A DNA stretch of 26,429 bases from Pseudomonadota bacterium (GTDB lineage: Bacteria > Pseudomonadota > Alphaproteobacteria > Rhizobiales > Xanthobacteraceae): positions 1-26,429 of the forward strand of contig JAEZMI010000050.1 in the NCBI GenBank assembly GCA_023414975.1, read 5' to 3'. Within the stretch, counting starts at the first letter, position 1; every line of letters starts with the position of its first letter. Made by a program: the position numbers and the translations under genes. The notes under the pieces are model-generated. The model searched no databases. It was not told where the DNA came from and saw only the letters and a program-made list of their open reading frames with translations. Shown in pieces: positions 1-9,704 of this stretch.

Positions 1-1
1 C

Positions 2-2896
2 GACAATTCCGGCACGATCTCGACAGCGGGCAAAGAGGCCCACGCCCTGATCGCGCAGAGCGTCGGCGGCGGCGGCGGTACGGTGTTCGTGAGCCGTGTC
101 GATCCCGACGATCCGGCGGTCGTCTCCGATTCCGCCGATATGCAGGAGGCCATCAAGCAGGCCGAGCAGCTGCTGTCAGCGGCCGCCACCAGCGTCCTGA
201 CCTCCAAGACCACCACCGAGAAGCAGAAGAGCGACGCCCAAAAGCTGGCGGACCTGCTGGCCTACAACGCCAGGGGTCCCCGAGGGGGCGGGACCGGTGA
301 CGTGTCGTCGACCATTCTGCCGACCCCGTCGTTCGGCGCCTCCTTCGGCGGCAGCGGCGGTGAGGGCGGCAGCGGCGGCAAGGTCGCGGTGAACCATTCC
401 GGCACCATCGTCACGGAAGGCATTGGTGCCTTCGGCATTTTCGCCCAGAGCGTCGGCGGCGGCGGCGGTTTTGGTGCCGATGCCGGCAATGACGGCCTGC
501 TGTCGCTCAAGGCGCGCCTCGGCGGCACGGGCGGCGTCGGCGGCAATGGCGACGAGGTCAAGGTCACCTTCGGCAAGAACGCCTCCATCGCCACGTTCGG
601 CGACGGTGCGACGGCGGTCATGCTGCAATCCATCGGCGGCGGCGGCGGCTATACCGGCGCTGGCAACGTGAACCTGAACTTCTCCGACCCCATTCCGGTC
701 GAGAAGACGGAGCAGGTCTGGGTCCCGCCGACGATCATCGCGACCCCGGACGGCGGCGTCGTGGTGCCCGGCTATTGGATAACCCGCACGAAAACCGCGG
801 TTCTCGGCAGCAGCGGCAATGGCGGCGCGATCATCGTCGCGATGGAGGACGCCAATGCCCGCGTCTCCATCACCACGACCGGTGACGCCGCCCACGGCAT
901 CTATGCGCAGACCATTGGCGGCGGCGGCGGCGCGGCTTTCCAGACCACCGCGGTCCCCGCGCTGAAGGTCGAGGGTGCGCGCCGTGAGGCGATGACCGGC
1001 CATGGCGGCTCGGTCTCCATCACCACACGCGGCGACATCGTCGCGACCGGCGCGGGCTCGCACGGCATCTTCATCCAGAACGGCCGCCAGACGGCCAGCG
1101 GGAGCTTCGAGGATTTCCAGCGCCAGTCCGGCGCCAACACCATCGACCATACCGGCATCCTGACGGGTGGTTCCGGCAGCGGCACGGCGATCCGCGTCGA
1201 GGGCGGCGGCACCACCACCATCACCCTGCGCGCCGGTTCCATGGTGAGCGCCGGGTCCGACAACGCCATCCAGACGTCCATCGGCAGCGACAGCCTGACC
1301 AATGCCGGCGTCCTGATGGGCAATGTCGACCTAGCCAGCGGCGGAACGCTGGAGAAGAACACGTTCACGAACGAGGCCGCGGCGCTTTATGTCAGCGCGC
1401 CGGGCAACGGGACCGTCAATCTCGGCCGTGGGGGGCAATTCTCCAATTACGGAACGATCGATGTCGGCGGCTTCGGCAAGCTCGGCAACCTCCGGATCGA
1501 CGGGGGCAATGCCTGGATGGCCGGTGTGGCGCGCGTCGATATCGACAGCTCGAACCCGGGCGCCCAGAAGAACGACGGGATGCAGGTGAACGGCGTCGCC
1601 ACGATCGACGGCCTGACCTTCCAGCCCAATTTCATCGGTGTGCTGCCGACCAGCTACACGCTCATCTCCGGCGAGCTGGTGCGGCAACGGCCTGCACAGT
1701 TCATCTACAGCGCGGCGTCGCCGATCTCCTGGCAGACGCGCTCCTCCACCAGCAGCATCTCTGTCACGCCGTCGGCCAATTTCGAGGCCGCCGCCGCCAG
1801 AATACCGCTGACCAACACGGAACGGCGCTTCATGCACTCGCTGCAGGACGTCTGGAATGCCGGCACGGGCTCCACCTACGCCTCGCGGGTGTTCGGCGGG
1901 ATGGCCTCGGTATCGTCGCCGCAGGAATATGAGGCGGCCCTGGCCTCCGGTTCGCCCGAGGGCCAGCAGCAGGCGGCCATCATCCAGAGCACGACAGGCA
2001 GCCGCGCCTCGCTGAAGGGCGCGCTCAGCTGCCCGGCCTTCACCGACAACAGCCTCATGATCAACGAGACCGAATGCGCCTGGGCCAAGATCACCGGCGC
2101 GCATTGGAACCAGTCGGAATCGGCCGACAGCTTCGGCTATTCGCAGAACAGCGTCAGCTACCGCATGGGCGCGCAATGGGAGTTCAAGCCGAACTGGTTC
2201 CTCGGTGCCAGCGGCGCCTATACGTCGAGCTGGGGCAGTTCCGACGACGGCTATACCGAGACGGACACCGACGGCGGCGACATCGCGATCTCGCTGAAGC
2301 ATCAGATGGGCGCCTGGTACTTCGCCGGCGCCGCGCATCTCGGCTATGGCCGCATCACGACCGACCGCATCTTCAGCATGGGCGACTCCATCTGGTTTGC
2401 CGATGTCGACAACGACGTGTGGACCGCCGCCCTGCGCGCGCGCGTGGCCTATGAGTTCACGTTCGAGAACTGGTACCTGCGGCCCTATCTCGACGTGGAT
2501 GCGATCCACACCTATGTGCCGGGCTATGAACTGAACGGCGACGGGATCCGCTTGGCGGCGGACGCGCTCAACGACTGGACTTTCGCGTTCTCGCCGGCGG
2601 TCGAGTTCGGTTCCCGCATCGATCTCGCCGAGGGGTGGCTGCGCCCCTATGCCACCGTGGGGCTGACCTACCTGGTCGACGAGCAAGTGAACCAGAATTT
2701 CGTGTTCGGCGGCGAGAACGGCGACGGCTTCGAGTTCGTCTCGACATCCGCGGCGCCGGAGCTTCTGGTCGATCTCGGCGTCGGTCTGCAGTTCTACGTC
2801 AATGACCGCTACGAGCTGCGCGGCGAGTACAATGCCCAGATCGGCGACAACTTCCTGGGGCAGGAAGGCAGCGTGCGGTTCGCCGTAAGGTTCTGA
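2..2896 (+). CDS. Autotransporter adhesin-like protein, 3' part (5' end outside window)
   Basis: This is a type V secreted surface protein that should export its own passenger through a C-terminal outer-membrane barrel. The reading frame is open from base 2; the first usable start in the window is a GTG at 83, but residues before it (ending AQSVGGGGG) belong to the same repeat pattern, so the gene begins upstream and the GTG is internal. The passenger carries five copies of a roughly 24-residue motif ending AQSxGGGGG (nt 8-1084), then a beta-helix-like stretch rich in Gly, Asn, Thr and Ser. About nt 2070-2893 encode roughly 275 residues of alternating aromatic/polar strands ending in VRFAVRF, with the terminal Phe typical of outer-membrane barrels; this fits the autotransporter beta-domain (PF03797 type). 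An adhesion role is inferred from the family. No protease motif was seen in the visible part. Confidence 0.88.
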   Translation, partial: DNSGTISTAGKEAHALIAQSVGGGGGTVFVSRVDPDDPAVVSDSADMQEAIKQAEQLLSAAATSVLTSKTTTEKQKSDAQKLADLLAYNARGPRGGGTGDVSSTILPTPSFGASFGGSGGEGGSGGKVAVNHSGTIVTEGIGAFGIFAQSVGGGGGFGADAGNDGLLSLKARLGGTGGVGGNGDEVKVTFGKNASIATFGDGATAVMLQSIGGGGGYTGAGNVNLNFSDPIPVEKTEQVWVPPTIIATPDGGVVVPGYWITRTKTAVLGSSGNGGAIIVAMEDANARVSITTTGDAAHGIYAQTIGGGGGAAFQTTAVPALKVEGARREAMTGHGGSVSITTRGDIVATGAGSHGIFIQNGRQTASGSFEDFQRQSGANTIDHTGILTGGSGSGTAIRVEGGGTTTITLRAGSMVSAGSDNAIQTSIGSDSLTNAGVLMGNVDLASGGTLEKNTFTNEAAALYVSAPGNGTVNLGRGGQFSNYGTIDVGGFGKLGNLRIDGGNAWMAGVARVDIDSSNPGAQKNDGMQVNGVATIDGLTFQPNFIGVLPTSYTLISGELVRQRPAQFIYSAASPISWQTRSSTSSISVTPSANFEAAAARIPLTNTERRFMHSLQDVWNAGTGSTYASRVFGGMASVSSPQEYEAALASGSPEGQQQAAIIQSTTGSRASLKGALSCPAFTDNSLMINETECAWAKITGAHWNQSESADSFGYSQNSVSYRMGAQWEFKPNWFLGASGAYTSSWGSSDDGYTETDTDGGDIAISLKHQMGAWYFAGAAHLGYGRITTDRIFSMGDSIWFADVDNDVWTAALRARVAYEFTFENWYLRPYLDVDAIHTYVPGYELNGDGIRLAADALNDWTFAFSPAVEFGSRIDLAEGWLRPYATVGLTYLVDEQVNQNFVFGGENGDGFEFVSTSAAPELLVDLGVGLQFYVNDRYELRGEYNAQIGDNFLGQEGSVRFAVRF
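8..1084 (+). repeat. Five in-frame passenger repeats ending in pentaglycine
   Basis: Repeat units lie at nt 8-79, 398-469, 578-649, 860-931 and a degenerate fifth at 1010-1084. Each follows the pattern of a short beta-strand (SGTI or VSIT), a Gly turn, A-x-GI-x-AQS/T and then five Gly; the fifth keeps SHGIFIQ but lacks the glycines. Units 1 and 2 share an identical 24-bp DNA stretch (nt 56-79 and 446-469) that includes the five GGC/GGT glycine codons. Spacing is irregular, so these are dispersed rungs of a passenger fold rather than a tandem array. Confidence 0.8.
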
Positions 2897-2955
2897 TCGG
2901 TTCGCGCCACCCGCGGTCGGATCAAGCTCCAACCACAGGATGGAGATTGCGTGAT

Positions 2956-2980
2956 CCGGCCAGCCTGCGATTCAGGCCGG
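2956..2980 (+). terminator. Possible hairpin after the autotransporter gene
   Basis: GCCTG (2963-2967) and CAGGC (2973-2977) pair around a 5-nt loop, and the flanking CCGGCC (2956-2961) and GGCCGG (2975-2980) give an alternative longer pairing. GGCCGG can also pair with a second CCGGCC at 2991-2996. There is no T-tract, so this is at best a weak or Rho-assisted terminator. It is the only structured element between the autotransporter and hutC. Confidence 0.3.
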
Positions 2981-3028
2981 TCGGCGGGCGCCGGCCATGG
3001 CGCTGACGCGCCGTCCTTTTCACCACAA

Positions 3029-3041
3029 AATGTCTATACAT
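3029..3041. promoter_or_regulatory. HutC operator upstream of hutC
   Basis: The 13-mer AATGTCTATACAT contains the near-palindrome TGTCTATACA (3031-3040). The identical 13-mer occurs at 9644-9656 between hutI and hutF. TGT-N4-ACA with a TA-rich core is the operator type expected for HutC/GntR repressors. It sits 87 nt before the preferred hutC start, which suggests autoregulation. No convincing -35 element pairs with the TATACA inside it. Confidence 0.8.
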
Positions 3042-3127
3042 ATCCGCCGCGGCCGCTAAGCTCGGGCGAGGTTCGGCATGCGCCGGCGGCGAGCTCATAT
3101 AGCGAGGTCATGCAGCGAGGCTATGGC

Positions 3128-3877
3128 GTGAGCGACAGCCCTTTCCCGGCCGATGACGGCCCGCGCGAGCCGGAAGGCGCGCGGGGGGCGGCGACGCTTG
3201 GCCGGCGCATCCGGGCGGATCTCGAAGGCAAGATCCTCTCCGGCGCCTGGCCGCCCGGCCATCGCATCCCGTTCGAGCACGAACTGATGGCGCAGTATGG
3301 CTGCGCGCGCATGACCGTCAACAAGGTGATCGCCGGGCTGGTGGCGGCGGGGCTGGTGGAGCGGCGCCGGCGCGCCGGCTCTTTCGTGGCGCAGCCGCGC
3401 ATTCATTCGGCGGTGCTGCGCATACCCGACCTTCCCGCCGTGATCGCCGCGCGCGGCGAGACCTATGGCTATCGTCTGCTCGCGCGGCGCGAGCGGCCGG
3501 CGGGGGCGGACGATCCCGCCGGGCTCGACGGGCAGAACGTGCTCGACATCGCCTGTCTGCACCTCGCCAATGGCCGGCCGCTGGCGCTGGAGGAGCGGCT
3601 GATCAGCCTCGCCGCGGTGCCGGAGGCGCGCGCGGCGGATTTCGCGGCCACCCCGCCCGGCTCCTGGCTGCTGCGCCATGTGCCCTGGACCGAGGCCGAG
3701 CACCGCATCCGCGCGCTCGGCGCGAGCGCGGCGACGGCACAGGCGCTCGCCATCCCCAAAGGCGCGGCCTGCCTCAGCCTCGAACGGCGCACCTGGCGCG
3801 CCGGCGAGACCGTCACTTTCGTGCGGCAGGTCTTCCGCGGCGACGCCTACGATCTCGTGGCGCGCTTCGCGCCGTAA
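3128..3877 (+). CDS. hutC: Histidine utilisation repressor HutC (GntR/HutC family)
   Basis: HutC is a cytoplasmic repressor of histidine catabolism; in characterised homologues urocanate releases it from DNA. The 249-residue product has an N-terminal GntR winged helix (about residues 20-90), including LEGKILSGAWPPG, then FEHELMAQYGCARMTVNK and a wing ending RRAGSFV. A UTRA-type ligand domain follows to the C-terminus and contains LALEERLIS and the terminal FVRQVFRGDAYDLVARF. I chose the GTG at 3128 because AGCGAGG lies 7 nt upstream. An in-frame ATG at 3110 is possible but its best Shine-Dalgarno is too close. A GTG at 2951 would put the operator at 3029-3041 inside the coding region and add residues unlike HutC. 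The gene converges on hutU, the last gene of the leftward hut operon. Confidence 0.9.
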   Translation: MSDSPFPADDGPREPEGARGAATLGRRIRADLEGKILSGAWPPGHRIPFEHELMAQYGCARMTVNKVIAGLVAAGLVERRRRAGSFVAQPRIHSAVLRIPDLPAVIAARGETYGYRLLARRERPAGADDPAGLDGQNVLDIACLHLANGRPLALEERLISLAAVPEARAADFAATPPGSWLLRHVPWTEAEHRIRALGASAATAQALAIPKGAACLSLERRTWRAGETVTFVRQVFRGDAYDLVARFAP

Positions 3878-3923
3878 GGCGCTCTTCGGCAGCGGGGCGC
3901 GCCGTAAGGCGCTCTTCGGCAGC
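3868..3923. repeat. 30-bp tandem duplication spanning the hutC stop codon
   Basis: A 26-bp unit starting CGCGCCGTAAGG and ending TTCGGCAGC occurs at 3868-3893 and again, identically, at 3898-3923, a period of 30 bp. The first copy contains the last hutC codons and its TAA. Each copy can form a hairpin GCGCC-GTAA-GGCGC (3869-3882 and 3899-3912) with the stop codon in the first loop. It fills most of the 73-nt gap between convergent hutC and hutU and may act in termination or RNA 3'-end protection, although no T-tract follows. Confidence 0.85.
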
Positions 3924-3950
3924 AGGAGCGTACCGCCCGCCCCGCTCCCC

Positions 3951-5636
<1,686 letters not shown>

Positions 5637-5648
5637 GATCGTGCTCCT

Positions 5649-6476
5649 TCAGGCGCGCGAGCGGGCAAAGGCGATGGCGGTTTTCAAAAGGCGGATCAGG
5701 CTGTCGCGCAGCGGCGCGGCGTAGGCGGGGTCGTAGGGCGCGGGCCAGGTCTGCGGTCCCACGGGGCCGGGCGGCTCGGGCATATAGGCCCGGCAGGCGA
5801 GTTCCATCTGCACCGCATGGACGCCCTCTTCCGGCCGCCCGTAATGGCGGGTGATGTAGCCGCCCTTGAAGCGGCCATTGGCGACGAAGGAGCGGCCCGT
5901 GCCCTCGCACAGCGCGGCAAGCGCGGCCTCCAGCTCCGGCGCGCAGCTCGCCCCCGCATTGGTGCCGAGATTCAGTTCGGGCAGCACGCCCTCGAACAGG
6001 CGCGGAATGACCGAGCGGATGGAATGGCAGTCATAGAGCACCACCGCGCCATGCGCCTCGCGCACGGCCGCGATCTCGGCGGCGAGCGCCGCGTGATAGG
6101 GATCGAAATAGGCCGCCCGCCGCGCCGCGACGTCCGGCCCACGCCCCTCGCGATAGAGCGGCTCCCCGTCGAAGGTCGTGGTCGGGCACAGCTCCGTCGT
6201 CGCCTGTCCGGGATAGAGCGAGACGCCGGAGGGGTCGCGGTTCACGTCGATCACCGTGCGGGAGATCGCGGTGCGCACCACGCTCGCCCCGAGTTCCGCC
6301 GCGAAGTCGTAGAGCGTCTCGACCCACCAGTCGCAATCCTTGCGCGCCAGCCAGGGCGAGACGAGATCGGCCTCCAGCGCGGGCGGAATGTCCGTGCCGG
6401 TATGCGGCAGCGAGATTACCAGCGGCGCCGCACCGCGATGGACCGTGAGGAAGGGGTGGGCGCTCTCACCTGTCAT
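5649..6476 (-). CDS. hutG: N-formylglutamate deformylase
   Basis: HutG hydrolyses N-formyl-L-glutamate to glutamate and formate, the last step of the five-step pathway; it fits with HutF, encoded nearby, which makes the substrate. The 275-residue product carries the N-formylglutamate amidohydrolase (PF05013) signatures: ISLPHTGTDIP (21-31), SRTVIDVNRDPSG (72-84), LYDCHSIRS (147-155) with probable metal-ligand His151, GRFKGGYITRHYG (201-213) and QMELACRAYM (223-232). The frame stays open further upstream to 6809, but residues before the ATG at 6476 come from the repeat-filled intergenic region. GGAG lies about 9 nt before this ATG. A GTG two codons earlier is less likely because its Shine-Dalgarno is too close. 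Confidence 0.94.
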   Translation of the reverse strand: MTGESAHPFLTVHRGAAPLVISLPHTGTDIPPALEADLVSPWLARKDCDWWVETLYDFAAELGASVVRTAISRTVIDVNRDPSGVSLYPGQATTELCPTTTFDGEPLYREGRGPDVAARRAAYFDPYHAALAAEIAAVREAHGAVVLYDCHSIRSVIPRLFEGVLPELNLGTNAGASCAPELEAALAALCEGTGRSFVANGRFKGGYITRHYGRPEEGVHAVQMELACRAYMPEPPGPVGPQTWPAPYDPAYAAPLRDSLIRLLKTAIAFARSRA

Positions 6477-6510
6477 GAGCACGGCTCCGGTTGGAGATCG
6501 ACGTCGTGGA

Positions 6511-6599
6511 TGGCCGGGCCAAGCCCGGCCATGACGGCGCACAAGCAAATGAACGCGGCTCCATATGATCGACGTCATGCCCGGCCTTGGGCCGGGCAT
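6511..6599. repeat. REP-like palindrome doublet (two inverted copies)
   Basis: Copy A has TGGCCGGGC (6511-6519), loop CAA and GCCCGGCCA (6523-6531). Copy B has ATGCCCGGCC (6577-6586), loop TTG and GGCCGGGCAT (6590-6599). The flanks show they are one asymmetric unit in opposite orientation: copy A is preceded by CGTCGTGGA and followed by TGACG, while copy B is preceded by GACGTC and followed by CCACGAC. This head-to-head arrangement is that of a BIME-type doublet. It begins 35 nt upstream of the hutG start, inside the hutH-hutG gap. Confidence 0.8.
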
Positions 6600-6652
6600 C
6601 CACGACTTTGCCGCCACCGAAGAGCCACGTCGCATCAACCAGCACGGCCGGC

Positions 6653-6844
6653 CCCCTCTCCCCGTCGGGCAGAGGGGTGGGGCGAGGGGCCAGGGGCGTG
6701 TCGCCCCTTCCCAGTCGCCAACCACCGTTGTCATCCCGGATGACACCGTCATCCCGGACGGTCCGCCAGGACCGATCCGGGATCGCTCCCCGCACCGGAA
6801 GCGGCCCACGATCCCGGCTCATCGCCTGCGGCGACGTCCGGGAT
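6653..6844. repeat. Cluster of further hairpin-forming intergenic repeats between hutH and hutG
   Basis: Four more palindromes fill the rest of the 399-nt hutH-hutG gap (6477-6875). CCCCTCT (6653-6659) pairs with AGAGGGG (6671-6677) around an inner CCC/GGG stem. GTCATCC-C-GGATGAC is a perfect 15-nt palindrome at 6730-6744. ATCCCGGA-CGGTCC (6751-6764) pairs with GGACCG-a-TCCGGGAT (6769-6783), a 14-bp stem with one bulged A. ATCCCGG (6811-6817) pairs with CCGGGAT (6838-6844) around an inner TCGCC/GGCGA stem. The ATCCCGGA-type palindromes resemble one repeat family and the CCCCTCT type another. No gene is seen in this gap. Confidence 0.75.
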
Positions 6845-6875
6845 GACGTCTGTTGCCTGCAGGCATCCATCCCCC

Positions 6876-8411
6876 TCACGCCCCGCAGACCGCCGGCAGA
6901 ACATCGCTCGCCAGCGCGGCGATGGCGCCGGAGCGGATGAGGGCGTTCGCCTTGTCCATGTCGGGCGCGAAGTGCCGGTCCTCGTCGAGATGCGGCACCT
7001 CGGCGCGCAGCCGTGCCCGCACCTGTTCCAGCACCGGCGAGGAAGCGAGCGGGGCGTGGAAGTCGCAGCCCTGCGCGCCCGCCAGCAATTCGATGCCGAG
7101 CACGCAGACGGCGTTCTCCACCATGGCCATCAGGCGGCGGGCGCCATGGGCGGCCATGGACACATGGTCCTCCTGATTGGCCGAGGTCGGGATCGAGTCG
7201 ACGCTGGCCGGATAGGCCCGCTGCTTGTTTTCCGACACCAGCGCCGCCGCCGTCACCTGCGGGATCATGAAACCGGAATTCAGCCCCGGCTTCGGTGTCA
7301 GAAAGGCCGGCATTCCGGACAGCGCCGGGTCCACCAGCATGGCGATGCGTCGCTCGCTGAGCGAGCCGATCTCACAGACCGCGAGCGCGATCATGTCGGC
7401 GGCGAAGGCCACCGGCTCGGCGTGGAAATTGCCGCCCGACAGCGCCTCGCCCTCCTCCGGGAAGATCAGCGGGTTGTCGGACACGCCGTTGGCCTCCGTC
7501 TCCAGCGTCGCCGCCGCCTGCCGGAGCACGTCGAGCGCCGCGCCCATCACCTGCGGCTGGCAGCGCAGGCAATAGGGATCCTGCACCCGCTCGTCGCCGA
7601 CGAGATGGGAGGCGCGGATGGCCGAGCCCGCCATCAGCGCGCGCAGCGCGTCGGCGCTCTCGATCTGCCCGCGATGTTTGCGGAGCCGGTGGATCCGCGG
7701 ATCGAACGGGGCGTCGGAACCGCGCGCCGCATCGGTGGAAAGCGCCCCCGTCACCAGCGCGGACCGGTAGAGGTTCTCCGCCTCGAACAGCCCGGCCAGC
7801 GCGTTGGCGGTGGAGAACTGCGTGCCGTTGAGCAGTGCGAGCCCTTCCTTCGGGCCGAGCGTCAGCGGGGCGAGGCCGGCCTTTGCCAGCGCCTCGCCGG
7901 CGGGACGACGGGCGCCGCCGACGAAAATCTCCCCCACGCCGATCATCGCCGCCGTCATATGGGCCAGCGGCGCGAGATCGCCGGAAGCGCCGACCGAGCC
8001 CTGGCAGGGCACGACGGGGGTGAGCCCCTGCGCCATCATGGCCTCCAGCAGCGCGATGGTGGCGGGGCTGACGCCGGAGGCCCCCTGCGCGAGGCTCGCC
8101 AGCTTGAGCGCCATCATCAGCCGGGCGACCGGCACCGGCATCGGCTCGCCGACGCCCGCCGCGTGGGACAGCACGATGTTGCGCTGGAGCGTTGCGAGAT
8201 CGGCGTCGGGAATGCGCACGCTCGCGAGCTTTCCGAAACCGGTGTTGATGCCATAGACCGGCTCCCCCTTGGCGAGGATCGCCGCCACCGCCGCCGCGCT
8301 GCGCGCAATCAGGGGTTGCGCTGCCGGATCGAGCGTCACCGGCGCGCCGCGATAGACCGCGCGCCATTCGGCAAGGCTCACGGCGCCGGGTTTCAGGACG
8401 ATCTGTGTCAT
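6876..8411 (-). CDS. hutH: Histidine ammonia-lyase (histidase)
   Basis: HutH removes ammonia from L-histidine to give urocanate, the committed step of the pathway and the source of the HutC inducer. The 511-residue product matches family length. The MIO-forming tripeptide Ala142-Ser143-Gly144 lies in the signature GSVGASGDLAPLAHM, at the same numbering as in Pseudomonas putida histidase. Other family motifs include YGINTGFGKLA (53-63), LLNGTQFS and the region SSPVLEQVRARLR near the C-terminus. The ATG at 8411 overlaps the TGA of hutI by four bases (ATGA, 8408-8411), indicating translational coupling. The longer upstream frame is the 3' end of hutI read in another frame. Confidence 0.97.
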   Translation of the reverse strand: MTQIVLKPGAVSLAEWRAVYRGAPVTLDPAAQPLIARSAAAVAAILAKGEPVYGINTGFGKLASVRIPDADLATLQRNIVLSHAAGVGEPMPVPVARLMMALKLASLAQGASGVSPATIALLEAMMAQGLTPVVPCQGSVGASGDLAPLAHMTAAMIGVGEIFVGGARRPAGEALAKAGLAPLTLGPKEGLALLNGTQFSTANALAGLFEAENLYRSALVTGALSTDAARGSDAPFDPRIHRLRKHRGQIESADALRALMAGSAIRASHLVGDERVQDPYCLRCQPQVMGAALDVLRQAAATLETEANGVSDNPLIFPEEGEALSGGNFHAEPVAFAADMIALAVCEIGSLSERRIAMLVDPALSGMPAFLTPKPGLNSGFMIPQVTAAALVSENKQRAYPASVDSIPTSANQEDHVSMAAHGARRLMAMVENAVCVLGIELLAGAQGCDFHAPLASSPVLEQVRARLRAEVPHLDEDRHFAPDMDKANALIRSGAIAALASDVLPAVCGA

Positions 8412-9610
8412 TGGCCCCTCCAGACGCGGGCGTGAAGCGGGTTGAAGCCCAGCCGGTAGACCAGCTCCGCCGGGCGCTCGATGTCCCAGATGGCGAGGTC
8501 GCACCATTTGCCGGCCTCGATCGTGCCGACCTCATCCAGCCGCCCCAGCGCCCGCGCCGCCTCGCGCGTCACCCCGGCGAGGCATTCCTCGACGGTGAGG
8601 CGGAAAAGGGTCGCGCCCATGTTTAGGGTCAGCAGCAGCGAGGTCAGCGGCGAGGTGCCGGGATTGCAGTCCGTCGCGAGGGCGATCTTCGTGCCGTGGG
8701 CGCGGAACAGATCGACCGGCGGCAGCTTGGTCTCGCGGATGAAATAGAAGGCGCCCGGCAGCAGCACCGCCACCGTGCCGGCCTTCGCCATGGCGGCCGC
8801 GCCCTCGGCATCGGTGTATTCGAGATGGTCGGCCGACAGCGCGCCGAAGGAGGCGGCGAGCGCCGCGCCGTGGAGATTGGAGAGCTGGTCGGCATGGAGC
8901 TTCACCGGAAGCCCGAGCCCCCGCGCGGCCGCGAAGACCCGCGCCACCTGTTCCGGCGAGAAGGCGATGCCCTCGCAGAACGCATCCACCGCGTCCGCCA
9001 GCCCCTCGGCGGCGATCTGGGGCAGAAGGGCGATGACGCTGTCGATATAGCCGTCCTTGTCGCCGGCGAATTCCGGCGGCAGGGCATGGGCGCCGAGATA
9101 GGTCGTGGTCACGGCCACAGGCCGCTCCTCCCCCAGCCGGCGCGCCGCGTGCAGGCTCGCGCATTCGGCGGCAGGCTCCAGCCCATAGCCGGATTTCACC
9201 TCGACGGTGGTGACGCCCTCCGCCAGCAACGCATCGAGCCGCCGGACGGCGGAGGCGACCAGTTCCGCCTCGCTCGCCGCGCGGGTCGCCCGCATGGTGG
9301 AGACGATGCCGCCCCCCGCCCGCGCGATGGCCTCATAGGAGACCCCGGCGAGCCGCTGCTCGAACTCGGCGGCACGGTCGCCGCCATGGACGAGATGAGT
9401 GTGGCAGTCGATCAGCCCCGGCGTGATCCACCGGCCTTCGCATTCGATGATCTCATCGGCCTGACACTCCACCTCACTGCACTCATCGGCCACGAGGACG
9501 ATGCGCCCATCGCGACACCCGACGACCCCGTTCTCGATGATGCCGAGGCCCGGCCGGTCGGGCGCCAGCGTGGCGATACGGGCGCCTCGCCAGAGACGGT
9601 CGCAGCGCAT
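8408..9610 (-). CDS. hutI: Imidazolonepropionase
   Basis: HutI opens the ring of 4-imidazolone-5-propionate to give N-formimino-L-glutamate, step three of histidine degradation. The 400-residue product is a metal-dependent amidohydrolase: GLIDCHTHLVHGGDR carries His70 and His72, followed by VKLHADQLSN (His239), SADHLEYTD (His262) and LATDCNPGTS (Asp314), the expected metal-binding and catalytic set. EVKSGYGLE (137-145) is a typical HutI substrate-loop motif. The ATG at 9610 has AAGGAGAG just upstream. The frame runs on to 10036, but that extension lies across the operator and antisense to hutF. This is the first gene of the leftward operon and shares a 94-nt control region with hutF. Confidence 0.96.
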   Translation of the reverse strand: MRCDRLWRGARIATLAPDRPGLGIIENGVVGCRDGRIVLVADECSEVECQADEIIECEGRWITPGLIDCHTHLVHGGDRAAEFEQRLAGVSYEAIARAGGGIVSTMRATRAASEAELVASAVRRLDALLAEGVTTVEVKSGYGLEPAAECASLHAARRLGEERPVAVTTTYLGAHALPPEFAGDKDGYIDSVIALLPQIAAEGLADAVDAFCEGIAFSPEQVARVFAAARGLGLPVKLHADQLSNLHGAALAASFGALSADHLEYTDAEGAAAMAKAGTVAVLLPGAFYFIRETKLPPVDLFRAHGTKIALATDCNPGTSPLTSLLLTLNMGATLFRLTVEECLAGVTREAARALGRLDEVGTIEAGKWCDLAIWDIERPAELVYRLGFNPLHARVWRGQ

Positions 9611-9626
9611 GGCCTCTCCTTCTTCG

Positions 9627-9681
9627 ATGACAGGCGGACGGATAATGTCTATACATAATGACGTTTCTTCTGCCTTGTCCA
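9627..9681. promoter_or_regulatory. Candidate divergent hutI/hutF promoters
   Basis: Rightward (hutF): ATGACA at 9627-9632, a 17-nt spacer and TATACA at 9650-9655. Leftward (hutI): TGGACA on the minus strand (9681-9676), an 18-nt spacer and TATGTA (9657-9652). Both -10 candidates lie in or across the HutC site at 9644-9656, which would let one bound repressor block both operons. These are sequence matches only; no transcription start is known. Confidence 0.5.
9644..9656. promoter_or_regulatory. HutC operator between hutI and hutF
   Basis: This AATGTCTATACAT is identical to the site at 3029-3041 ahead of hutC. It is centred in the 94-nt divergent intergenic region and overlaps the -10 candidates of both genes. 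A 13-bp exact match at the two hut control regions, with a TGT-N4-ACA core, is strong evidence for a shared operator. Confidence 0.85.
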
Positions 9682-9704
9682 TAGCCCTCGGGAGCGACAC
9701 TTCC

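Noticed and set aside
8..1084. CRISPR-like or satellite array in the autotransporter
   Set aside because: The units are irregularly spaced and in frame, and are best explained as protein repeats.
1331..2932. Open frame of 533 codons antisense to the autotransporter
   Set aside because: The plus strand encodes an intact barrel domain ending in Phe; the minus translation is low-complexity.
2951..3127. Upstream GTG start for hutC at 2951
   Set aside because: It would include the operator at 3029-3041 in the coding region, and the added residues do not resemble HutC.
6477..6809. Extended N-terminus of HutG
   Set aside because: The extra codons translate the palindromic repeats; the family N-terminus begins right after the ATG at 6476.
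6843..8435. Open frame of 530 codons antisense to hutH
   Set aside because: hutH has the MIO motif and normal length; the opposite frame has no recognisable domain.
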